Assembly (NCBI GenBank): GCA_902826565.1
Contig: CADEFF010000033.1
Span: forward strand, 1-42,396
From: an uncultured Rhodospirillaceae bacterium
Lineage (GTDB): Bacteria > Pseudomonadota > Alphaproteobacteria > Dongiales > Dongiaceae
DNA length: 42,396 nucleotides
Direction: 5' to 3'
The notes beneath the pieces are model-generated. The model searched no databases and had not been told where the DNA came from. It was given only the letters and a program-made list of their open reading frames with translations. Below are positions 35,962-42,396 of the stretch, piece by piece (within the stretch, counting starts at the first letter, position 1; the number at the start of each line of letters is the position of its first letter). A program made the position numbers and the translations under genes.

Positions 35962-37146
35962 TCAGACGATCGGCAGTTCGCTTGGCGCCGGCTCGGTCAG
36001 ATACTCCCAGCCGGTCGGCGTCACATGGACGCTGTCCTCGATCTGGATGCCCCATTTGCCGGTGATGTAGATCGCCGGCTCGATCGACAGCGTCACGCCC
36101 GGCTGCAGCACCGTGTCGTCGCCTTCCTTCAGATCGGGTGCCTCGGCGATATCGAGCCCCACGCCGCGTCCGAGGCGATGCTCGATATAGTCGCCATAAC
36201 CCGCGGCATAGATGCGCTCGCGGACGATGCGGTCGAGATGACTGGCCGTGACGCCCGGCTTCAGCTCGTCGAAGGCCGCATGCTGCGCGTCATAGAGCAG
36301 CTTGTAGACGTCCTTCATCTCCTGCGTGGCCGAGCCGACGGCGAGGTTCCGGGAATAGCCGACGCGGTATCCCTTGAACTGGTTGGTCATGCAGAAGCAC
36401 ATCGCGACCATGTCGCCATCCACGATCGGGTTCGGCGACCCGCGGCCATGGGAGATCGAGGAGCGCTTGCCGGCCTGGATCAGCTGCACGCCGTCGGTGA
36501 TGGGCGAATGGTTCACGTCCTCGGGCGCGGTCAGGAAGGTCGCGGCCGTGCGCGTCGCGGCATCCCGCGCGGCCTGCGCCACCTCGAACTCGCGCACGCC
36601 CGGCTTGATCGCCTTCATCGAGGCGGCCCAGGCGGCCGTGGCGACCCGGCCCGACTTCTTCAGGAGATCGATCTCGAAGGGCGACTTGATCATGCGGCAG
36701 CGCTGCAGCACGGTCGAGGAATCCTGGAACCGGATGTTCGGCAGGCGCTGCTTCAGCCGGCCATACTCGCCGACCGGCATGTAGTTCTCCTCGATGCCCA
36801 CGGCGGCGCGCTCGAGCTTGCGGTCCTGGATCACCTCGACGATCAGGTCGTAGGGATTCTGGAAATGGTTCTTCTCGGGAAACTCCGTGTAGTAGCGGAT
36901 GTCCTCGATCCAGCTCGCCTTGGCGGCATACTCGTACTCGTTCTTGGAAACGATGAAGGCGCACTCGCCTTCCAAGGGCACCAGCGCCGCCTCGATCCGG
37001 ATCGGAATGAATTCCCAGAAGCCGGTGACGTACCAGACATTGGTCGGCTGCATGACGAACAGCGCATCCAGCTTGCGTGACCGCATCTCGTCCCGGATGC
37101 GCTCGACCCGCGCCTGGAACTCTTCCCGTTTCGGATTGGCTTGCAT
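35962..37146 (-). CDS. M24 (creatinase-fold) protein lacking metal ligands, 2
   Basis: This 394-aa protein of the M24 family heads the ABC operon. The N-terminal domain begins with an RVERIRDEM helix and VWYVTGFWEF. In the catalytic domain the two metal Asp positions are C250 (AMCFCM) and G263 (GYRVGYSRN). The metal His is R327 (LGRGVGL). E356 (SIEPAIY) and E370 (QIEDS) remain, and the creatinase-type His is H233 (SSISHGRG). This pattern excludes a normal dinuclear metallopeptidase and fits a creatinase-like amidinohydrolase or related C-N hydrolase. It may release a product from the solute imported by the downstream transporter. The substrate is inferred only as a small guanidino, amidine or betaine-like compound. 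Confidence 0.9.
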   Translation of the reverse strand: MQANPKREEFQARVERIRDEMRSRKLDALFVMQPTNVWYVTGFWEFIPIRIEAALVPLEGECAFIVSKNEYEYAAKASWIEDIRYYTEFPEKNHFQNPYDLIVEVIQDRKLERAAVGIEENYMPVGEYGRLKQRLPNIRFQDSSTVLQRCRMIKSPFEIDLLKKSGRVATAAWAASMKAIKPGVREFEVAQAARDAATRTAATFLTAPEDVNHSPITDGVQLIQAGKRSSISHGRGSPNPIVDGDMVAMCFCMTNQFKGYRVGYSRNLAVGSATQEMKDVYKLLYDAQHAAFDELKPGVTASHLDRIVRERIYAAGYGDYIEHRLGRGVGLDIAEAPDLKEGDDTVLQPGVTLSIEPAIYITGKWGIQIEDSVHVTPTGWEYLTEPAPSELPIV

Positions 37147-37347
37147 CGCGTCCTCCTGCTCCGCCCGATGGCCGGCCGGCGTCCCTGATATTCCTTGGGC
37201 TTATGTATCCAGAGGTGAATCATCTCCGCTGGTGCTGGTGGCCAGGCGCATGCGCCGCCACAAACCCAAGGTTTCCTTTAATTGGCCCGTTGCGCGCGCG
37301 CAGTCCAACGAATAGTCTTGGTTCTTACTCATCAGGAAAATTGATAG
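37147..37347. promoter_or_regulatory. Divergent M24-operon/LysR control region
   Basis: The 201-base gap contains a perfect 12-base palindrome GGCGCATGCGCC (37245-37256), near its centre. CCTTGGG (37193-37199) and CCCAAGG (37265-37271) flank it as inverted 7-mers. AT-rich stretches follow at 37270-37285 and 37305-37347. A divergent LysR gene usually binds such a region to control both directions. Exact promoters are not clear. Confidence 0.45.
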
Positions 37348-38226
37348 ATGCGCGCCCCTGACCCCGACCTCCTGCGAACTTTCGTGACCATCGTGGATAG
37401 CGGCAGCTTCACCGCCGCCGCGCGCCGCGTGCGCCGCACCCAATCCGCCGTCAGCATGCAGATGCGGCGGCTCGAGGCGGATGTCGGCGCAAGGCTCTTC
37501 GAGCGTTCGGGCCGCGCCATGAAGCTCACCCCCGCCGGGGAGGTCCTGGTCGACCGCGCGCGGCGCATCCTGCGGCTCTACGAGCAGGCGCTGAACGCGC
37601 TCGACAGCGCCGCCGTGACCGGCGAGATCAGCGTCGGGGTCCCCGACGACTACGCGATGACTTTTCTCCCCGAGATCCTGCGGCGGATCGTGGGCGCCTT
37701 CCCTGCCGTGCATCTCACGATCCTCTGCGAGCCCTCGCGACGCCTCGCCGCGCGCATCGCCGAGGGGAGCCTCGATATCGCGCTGCTCACGGAAGGCGAA
37801 GGCAGCGCCGGCGGGGTCGTGGTGCATCACGAGGAGCTGGTCTGGGTCACCGCCGCCCATGCGCAGGTGCATGAGCAGGATCCCGTGCCCATTGCGGTCT
37901 TTCATTCCGGCGACGTGTTCCGGCGCTATGCGATCCAGCAGCTCGAGGAAACCGGCCGCCGCGCCCGGGTGATCGTCACCAGCCCGACCTTCGCCGGCAT
38001 CAGGGCGGCGGTGGATGCAGGGATCGCGGTCGCGCCGATCTTCCGGCGCAATGTGCGCGCCGGCATGCGCATGCTCACCGTCGAGGAGGGCTATCCGCAC
38101 CTCCCCTCGCTCGGCATCGTGCTGCAGCGGGCGGATCGCGAGCCGCGCGAGCTGATCGACCGTCTCGCGAACCATGTCATCGACAGCGCGCGAGAACTCT
38201 CGGAGACGGGCGCGCTCTCGACCTGA
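37348..38226 (+). CDS. LysR family transcriptional regulator
   Basis: This 292-aa regulator has an N-terminal helix-turn-helix (about 5-63: LLRTFVTIVDSGSFTAAARRVRRTQSAVSMQMRRLE). A co-inducer-binding domain from about residue 92 starts GEISVGVPDDYAM. It is transcribed away from the M24-ABC-reductase operon, so it most likely controls that operon in response to the imported solute or a derivative. Its stop is six bases from that of the convergent dioxygenase gene. Confidence 0.93.
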   Translation: MRAPDPDLLRTFVTIVDSGSFTAAARRVRRTQSAVSMQMRRLEADVGARLFERSGRAMKLTPAGEVLVDRARRILRLYEQALNALDSAAVTGEISVGVPDDYAMTFLPEILRRIVGAFPAVHLTILCEPSRRLAARIAEGSLDIALLTEGEGSAGGVVVHHEELVWVTAAHAQVHEQDPVPIAVFHSGDVFRRYAIQQLEETGRRARVIVTSPTFAGIRAAVDAGIAVAPIFRRNVRAGMRMLTVEEGYPHLPSLGIVLQRADREPRELIDRLANHVIDSARELSETGALST

Positions 38227-38232
38227 AGCGGC

Positions 38233-39153
38233 TCAGACCTCGCCGTCGAAGGCGCCGATCAGCGGATCCTGGCGGGAAATCACCGCGACGTCCGGCCGGT
38301 CGCGCTTGCCGTAGCCCTGCCAGACCTTGAAGCCCAGGATCTCCCTCAGCCGCGGCGAGAGGCGTGCGACGACTTCGTCCCGCGCGATCAGCGGATAGTT
38401 CTCCATCTGCCGGAACTGCGGCCCGCAATAGGTGGTGAGCACGCCGCAGCGGGCCTCCCCGGTCTTGTTCGCGCCGGTCGCATGCCAGAGACGGCCGTCG
38501 AAGATCATCGCCTGTCCCGCCCTGGCGATGACCGGGATCGTCGCGATACGATGCGGCACGGCCGGATCGGGGCTCGTGCTGGCCAGATGCGAGCCGGGGA
38601 CGATGCGGGTGGCGCCGTTCTCCGCGGTAAAATCGGTGACCGCCCACATCACGTTGCAGACCGCCGGCGGCAGGACCGGGACGGTCGCGACGGAGCCGTC
38701 GGTCGAGGTCGGTTTGTCGAAGCGCTTGATCGAGCCGGGACGGATATGGGAGGCCGGCGGTGCGCTCGCGTCCGGCAGCCACCACTGGTCGCTGTGGAGC
38801 GGCATTTCGCGGCTGCCGGGCGCGACGATGACGGCGTCGTTGGCCGAGAGCAGATAGTCCTCGCCGAGCACATGGCCGATCAGAGCCTGCACGGCCTCGA
38901 ACTCGAGCAGGTTCTGGAAAATCCGCCCCTTGTTGATCAAGGCGTAGATGTACTGATTGTGACTTTCGATCTGCGCGTCGTCCTGTGCCTCGGCGCCGAT
39001 CTCGCGCTCATAGGCCGCCTGGCGGAACACGCGCTCGCGCAATGCCGAAACCTGGGCATCGCTCAGCAGCTTGTCGAGCATGCAATAGCCGCGCTCTTCC
39101 AGATGCCGTCGCGCCTCGGCCTCTTCGCGCGCCGGCTTCATCCCGTCGGTCAT
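38233..39153 (-). CDS. Phytanoyl-CoA dioxygenase (PhyH) family protein
   Basis: This 306-aa Fe(II)/2-oxoglutarate oxygenase has metal ligands H120-x-D122 (PLHSDQWW) and distal H224 (LWHATG). An Arg in the TGEARCGV stretch is placed to hold the 2-oxoglutarate carboxylate. GGAG lies six bases before ATG 39153. The gene begins 21 bases after another 2-oxoglutarate oxygenase gene, so both are in one operon. They may act in sequence or on related substrates. It is not close to the PhyH protein at 3042, differing in length and in most blocks outside the iron site. Confidence 0.9.
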   Translation of the reverse strand: MTDGMKPAREEAEARRHLEERGYCMLDKLLSDAQVSALRERVFRQAAYEREIGAEAQDDAQIESHNQYIYALINKGRIFQNLLEFEAVQALIGHVLGEDYLLSANDAVIVAPGSREMPLHSDQWWLPDASAPPASHIRPGSIKRFDKPTSTDGSVATVPVLPPAVCNVMWAVTDFTAENGATRIVPGSHLASTSPDPAVPHRIATIPVIARAGQAMIFDGRLWHATGANKTGEARCGVLTTYCGPQFRQMENYPLIARDEVVARLSPRLREILGFKVWQGYGKRDRPDVAVISRQDPLIGAFDGEV

Positions 39154-39174
39154 CGCTGCTCCGGTCGGACGCGC

Positions 39175-40005
39175 TCAGGCGCGCGGCGTTTCGCGGTTGA
39201 GAAGGTTGCGGCGGAAGGAGGGACCGAAATTGCGGCCCGGCACCGGATCGTACGCCAGCAGCGCAAGGACGCGATCCTGGCTGTTGTCCACGACCGGCGT
39301 CACGCGATGGAGCGTGTTGCGGCCCCGGAAGATCACCATGGAGCCGGGACCCATCGGCACGGTGCGGACCCGGGACACGTCGCCCTCGAAGAGCTTCGCG
39401 GCATATTCGTAGTTCTCGTCCCCGGGGCCGGTCATCGGGACATACTGATAGAGGCCGCCCTGCTTCGCGCCGCGCAGGAGGATGGTCACCGCATAGTCGT
39501 GGGAATCGACATGCCAGCCGAGCTCGTCGCCCTGGATATGGACGTTGATGAGTACCCGCATCAGCGGGTCGTCTACGGTATAGAGCTCGGGAACGTCGAG
39601 CACGTCGCGCACGAATTGGGTCAGGTTCGGCCAGTCGTAGATGGCCTTTACCGGACAGACCTCGCTGAGGTCGTCGGTGCCGATCCAGCGCTGGTGCCGC
39701 CGATGCGGCATGGATCGCGCATCCTCCGGGTCGAGGGCGGTCTGATGCTTGGCGGTGCGGGGATCCTCGAGATTGTAGGCCCCGCGATGCTGGATATAGA
39801 GATGCTGCAGGTTGCGCTTCTGGTCGATCTCGCGGAGCGCCGCGTCGATCGCATCCATCCGCAGGAAGTCCGGCAGATGGCACGAGACGGCATCGTCGAA
39901 CTGCTCCCGGCAGCACTGCACCAGCGCCCGGTACTCGGCGCTGACGAGATCCCCGATCGGGTAGCGACCGAGATTGACGAAGCGGGCGGCGTCGGCGGTC
40001 TTCAT
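39175..40005 (-). CDS. 2OG-Fe(II) oxygenase family protein
   Basis: This 276-aa protein has the double-stranded beta-helix iron site H165-x-D167 (GWHVDSHDY) and distal H233 (NTLHRVTP), followed by DRVLALLAYDP with the 2-oxoglutarate Arg. It resembles prolyl-4-hydroxylase-like or HalD/ArpA-type small-molecule oxygenases more than PhyH, but I cannot assign it. The start at 40005 has AGGAG upstream; the frame continues to 40116 without similarity. It is the first gene of a two-oxygenase operon that is divergent from a LysR gene. Confidence 0.87.
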   Translation of the reverse strand: MKTADAARFVNLGRYPIGDLVSAEYRALVQCCREQFDDAVSCHLPDFLRMDAIDAALREIDQKRNLQHLYIQHRGAYNLEDPRTAKHQTALDPEDARSMPHRRHQRWIGTDDLSEVCPVKAIYDWPNLTQFVRDVLDVPELYTVDDPLMRVLINVHIQGDELGWHVDSHDYAVTILLRGAKQGGLYQYVPMTGPGDENYEYAAKLFEGDVSRVRTVPMGPGSMVIFRGRNTLHRVTPVVDNSQDRVLALLAYDPVPGRNFGPSFRRNLLNRETPRA

Positions 40006-40366
40006 GCGGAGATGCTCCTGCTCCAAACCCAGCGGCGGGATCCTGGCCCGAAGGACGGCGGCGCGGCGGTCGTCCGGGACCGTTCGCGCGGCGGCCCGAG
40101 GGCTCTCCGCGCTCACTCGAGGCGCCTATCGAACCAACTAGTCGCCCCGAGTTCCCTATTCAATTTCCAATTCTCAAGGTTCACAATGAATTCGTCCAAT
40201 GATAGGTCTTGCGGCGGAAACCCGGCCTCGTCGGCGGCCGCGCCATGATGGCCCCGGCGCCCGACACCGGCGATAATCGGCGGTCCCCGCGGGGGCGCAG
40301 GCCCGGCCGGCGGGCACACGCATCGGCTCGACCGCGGATCAGGTGACGACAGGAAGCCAGGACGCC
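40006..40366. promoter_or_regulatory. Divergent oxygenase-operon/LysR control region
   Basis: The 361 bases between the two start codons contain no gene. A distinctly AT-rich block at about 40130-40210 holds repeated CAATT (40161-40165 and 40167-40171 region) and TGAATT motifs. It is the obvious place for promoters and LysR binding. The rest is GC-rich. I could not fix a T-N11-A site with confidence. Confidence 0.4.
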
Positions 40367-41377
40367 ATGCAATCTCTCAGCGATATCGATCTCAGGCTGC
40401 TCCGCGTCTTCGTCAGCGTGGTCGAATGCGGCGGCTTCTCCGCGGCGCAGTCGGAGCTGGGCCTGTCGCAGTCGACGGTGAGCAACCACATGGCCGCGCT
40501 CGAGACGCGGCTCGGCTACCCGCTCTGCAAGCGCGGCCGCGGCGGCTTCGAGCTCACGCCGCGCGGTCTCGAGATCTACGAGTCCGCCAAGGACCTGTTC
40601 CAGCATCTCTCGAACTTCTCGATCCGCGCGCGGAACCTGAAGGAACGCCTCAGCGGGGAGCTCATCATCGGGTCGCTCGACGCCACCGTGACCGATCCGG
40701 AATCGCCGCTATGCCGGGCGATCCGGACCTTCAACAACCGCAAGAATGAGGTTCACATCGTCCTCGGCTGCTTCGAGCCGGGCGAGCTGGAGCGGCGGGC
40801 GCTGCAGGGCCGCATTCACCTCGCCGTCGGCACATTCCACAAGAAGATCGACGGTCTCGTTTATGCGCCGCTCTATCAGGAGCGCCAGTTGCTCTACTGC
40901 TCGGCGGACCACCCGCTCGCGAGCCGCGCCCAGACCGCCGAGGAAGATGATCTTCGGGAACTCGGCGCCTGCATCCGGGGCTATTGGGGCCACCGGCATC
41001 TCTTCGACCTCGGCAACGAGCGCTACAACGCGACCTGCTTCGACATGGAGAGCCAGCTCACGCTGATCCTGTCGGGCGGCTATATCGGCTTCCTGCCGAG
41101 CCATTTCGCGAAGGGCTGGGTCGCCGGCGGCCAGCTCGTGCCGATCCGGCCGGAGCGCTATTCCTTCTTCTGCAAGTTCCAGCTCGTGTATCGGCGCGAG
41201 GCGCTGATGAACCTCCTCGTCAAGACCTTCATCGACGAGGTGACGAGCGCGGCCGCCGAATATCAGAGGGTCAACAAGCCCCTGATCCGCACGCCCGTGC
41301 TCGACATGCGGACGCCCTCCGGCCCGAATGCGGCCCCGATCAGCAGTCTGCGGGCGGGCGAAAAGCGCGGCCGCTGA
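40367..41377 (+). CDS. LysR family transcriptional regulator
   Basis: This 336-aa regulator is somewhat long because of a C-terminal extension (about 305-336). The helix-turn-helix lies at about 6-65 (LRLLRVFVSVVECGGFSAAQSELGLSQSTVSNHMAALE). The effector domain starts GELIIGSLDATVTD. I take ATG 40367 with an AGGA-rich leader rather than GTG 40343. It is divergent from the two-oxygenase operon and probably controls it. Its stop is four bases from that of the convergent thioesterase gene. Confidence 0.92.
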   Translation: MQSLSDIDLRLLRVFVSVVECGGFSAAQSELGLSQSTVSNHMAALETRLGYPLCKRGRGGFELTPRGLEIYESAKDLFQHLSNFSIRARNLKERLSGELIIGSLDATVTDPESPLCRAIRTFNNRKNEVHIVLGCFEPGELERRALQGRIHLAVGTFHKKIDGLVYAPLYQERQLLYCSADHPLASRAQTAEEDDLRELGACIRGYWGHRHLFDLGNERYNATCFDMESQLTLILSGGYIGFLPSHFAKGWVAGGQLVPIRPERYSFFCKFQLVYRREALMNLLVKTFIDEVTSAAAEYQRVNKPLIRTPVLDMRTPSGPNAAPISSLRAGEKRGR

Positions 41378-41381
41378 GGCG

Positions 41382-41828
41382 CTACCCGACCAGCAACCGC
41401 GCGAGGCTGCCGCGGATGGTCGCCGGAATCTCGACCGGCCGCATCGTCTCGCGATCGACGAAGACGTCGATGACATGGCCCGACGCGGCGGCATCGGTTT
41501 CCTCCTCCACGAAGAGGCTCATTTCGTAGCGTACGCTGGTGGTGCCGAGCCGGCCGACGCGCAACCCGGCATTCACCACCTGCGGAAAGCTGATCGACTT
41601 CCGGTAACGGCACATGGTCTCGGCGGTAACATGGATCACCGCGCCGCCCGCCATGTCGTGGCCGTTGACGCGCGTCAGGTAGTCGTTGATGAGTGTATCG
41701 AAGAAGGAATAGTACACGACATTGTTCACATGACCGTAGACGTCGTTGTCCATCCATCGCGTCGGAATGGCGAGAAAATGCCGATAGCTGTTGCGGTCGG
41801 CCTGCGCCGAGATCGAGCTCGCGTCCAT
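41382..41828 (-). CDS. Acyl-CoA thioesterase, hotdog fold (4-hydroxybenzoyl-CoA type)
   Basis: This 148-aa cytosolic thioesterase has the single hotdog domain with the family motif RWMDNDVYGHVNNVVYYSFFD, where the second Asp is the catalytic residue of the 4-hydroxybenzoyl-CoA thioesterase group. It probably hydrolyses an acyl- or aroyl-CoA. AGGAG precedes ATG 41828. The frame is open upstream to 41966 but without family similarity. No CoA-ligase gene is near, so the substrate is open. Confidence 0.9.
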   Translation of the reverse strand: MDASSISAQADRNSYRHFLAIPTRWMDNDVYGHVNNVVYYSFFDTLINDYLTRVNGHDMAGGAVIHVTAETMCRYRKSISFPQVVNAGLRVGRLGTTSVRYEMSLFVEEETDAAASGHVIDVFVDRETMRPVEIPATIRGSLARLLVG

Positions 41829-42328
41829 CCTCACTCCTGAGCGCCGGTTGACGATCGTCGGATCCGCACGCGATGACGCGCGTGCGCCGCAGCTTCTCGG
41901 CCGGAACGAAGCGGGCGCGTTCGATCCACGCCCGATCTCGCGGCGAAGCATCGCTGCAACTATCAAATCCCATCGCGAAGTTCAACGGTCGCCGATGCCG
42001 GAATTACCTTGAGAAAACTCAGGCCTCACGACGAATTTCCGCCATGTAATTTTTCCCTTCCGGGGATAGGGTTCGAGTGGCGTTGCGCGCGACATTCGCA
42101 GCGTCGTCCGGGCGCGTGTCCGACGAGCGGTCTGTCCGGCGGCCTCGCCCTGCGACGCCTGTCAGGCGCGGCGAAAGACATTCGTGGGCCGGCGGCCCTC
42201 GATGTGCTAACTCGGCTTCGCGGGCGGGACGGCCTGTCGCCCTCGATAACAGCGGCGGGGAGAGTCCGGTGCCTTTGTCGCCGGAACGCTCGCTCGATCC
42301 GGAAAGACCAAAAAGGGAGGACTCTTCG
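41829..42328. other. 500-base region with no supportable gene
   Basis: The region holds GACGATCGTC (41850-41859) beside the thioesterase leader, a small hairpin CCTtGAG-aaaa-CTCAGG (42007-42023) in a less GC-rich patch, and CGCCTG-t-CAGGCG farther on. It must contain the leaders of both the thioesterase gene and the gene starting at 42329. No RNA gene is recognised. Confidence 0.4.
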
Positions 42329-42396
42329 ATGTTCGGATATCGGTTCCGGCGCGCTCCGCTTCGCAGCAGCTTCGGCGCTGCGGTCGCGCTCCTGGC
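42329..42396 (+). CDS. N-terminus of an exported protein, cut by the window end
   Basis: GGGAGG (42315-42320) stands eight bases before ATG 42329. The 22 codons that follow encode a basic start (MFGYRFRRAPLRSS) running into a hydrophobic segment (FGAAVALL), the pattern of a Sec signal peptide. The frame is open to the end of the window. Given the neighbourhood it could be another ABC binding protein, but that is a guess. Confidence 0.55.
   Translation, partial: MFGYRFRRAPLRSSFGAAVALL

Noticed and set aside
42255-42328. Glycine riboswitch suggested by GGGGAGAGTCC
   Set aside because: The second conserved part of the aptamer (GCCGAAGG-type) is missing and there is no tandem copy.

Overview
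The window is high-GC DNA (roughly two thirds G+C by eye) from an alphaproteobacterium. The evidence is a core block of uvrA divergent from ssb, with gyrA immediately followed by coaD. GyrA has Ala at the quinolone-contact position, as in several alphaproteobacteria, and UvrA has the CPVS form of its first zinc site. Tat-type signals on ABC binding proteins, many LysR/Lrp regulators and dispersed palindromes suggest a metabolically versatile Rhodospirillales- or Hyphomicrobiales-like soil or water organism. I cannot name a genus.

Layout. 188-3022: small and large subunits of a form II CoxSL-type molybdenum hydroxylase. 3042-4827: a PhyH-type dioxygenase divergent from a UdgX-type uracil-DNA glycosylase. 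4844-6331: a repeat-rich stretch with a 90-codon hypothetical gene and a HAD hydrolase. 6466-6614: tRNA-Lys(UUU) and, beside it, a hairpin carrying the anticodon arm of a tRNA-Lys(CUU). 6763-12601 (minus): an endonuclease/exonuclease/phosphatase protein, a Rieske oxygenase, coaD and gyrA. 12842-15830: a DHFR-like protein and two tandem paralogous polyamine-type binding proteins, placed between gyrA and ssb. 16018-22772: ssb, uvrA, a GST, a YbjN-like/trypsin protease and a RidA-like protein.

23066-37146 is dominated by two complete PotABCD-type ABC transporters. The first (23066-27069) lies downstream of an HD-domain/class II aldolase gene pair. The second (30972-37146) forms one six-gene run: a creatinase-fold M24 protein, binding protein, two permeases, ATPase and an ornithine-cyclodeaminase-like reductase. 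Between the transporters lies an Lrp/AsnC regulator with a second M24 protein. Both M24 proteins have lost several of the five dinuclear-metal ligands while keeping the N-terminal catalytic-type His, so they look like metal-free creatinase-type C-N hydrolases rather than peptidases. 37348-42396: two LysR genes, a PhyH dioxygenase, a second 2OG-Fe(II) oxygenase, a hotdog thioesterase and the first codons of an exported protein.

My reading is that the right half is a scavenging and catabolic region for small nitrogen compounds (amine, guanidino or betaine type). High-affinity uptake, C-N hydrolysis, imine/ketimine handling and Fe-dependent oxygenation are all encoded. The substrate cannot be read from sequence alone.
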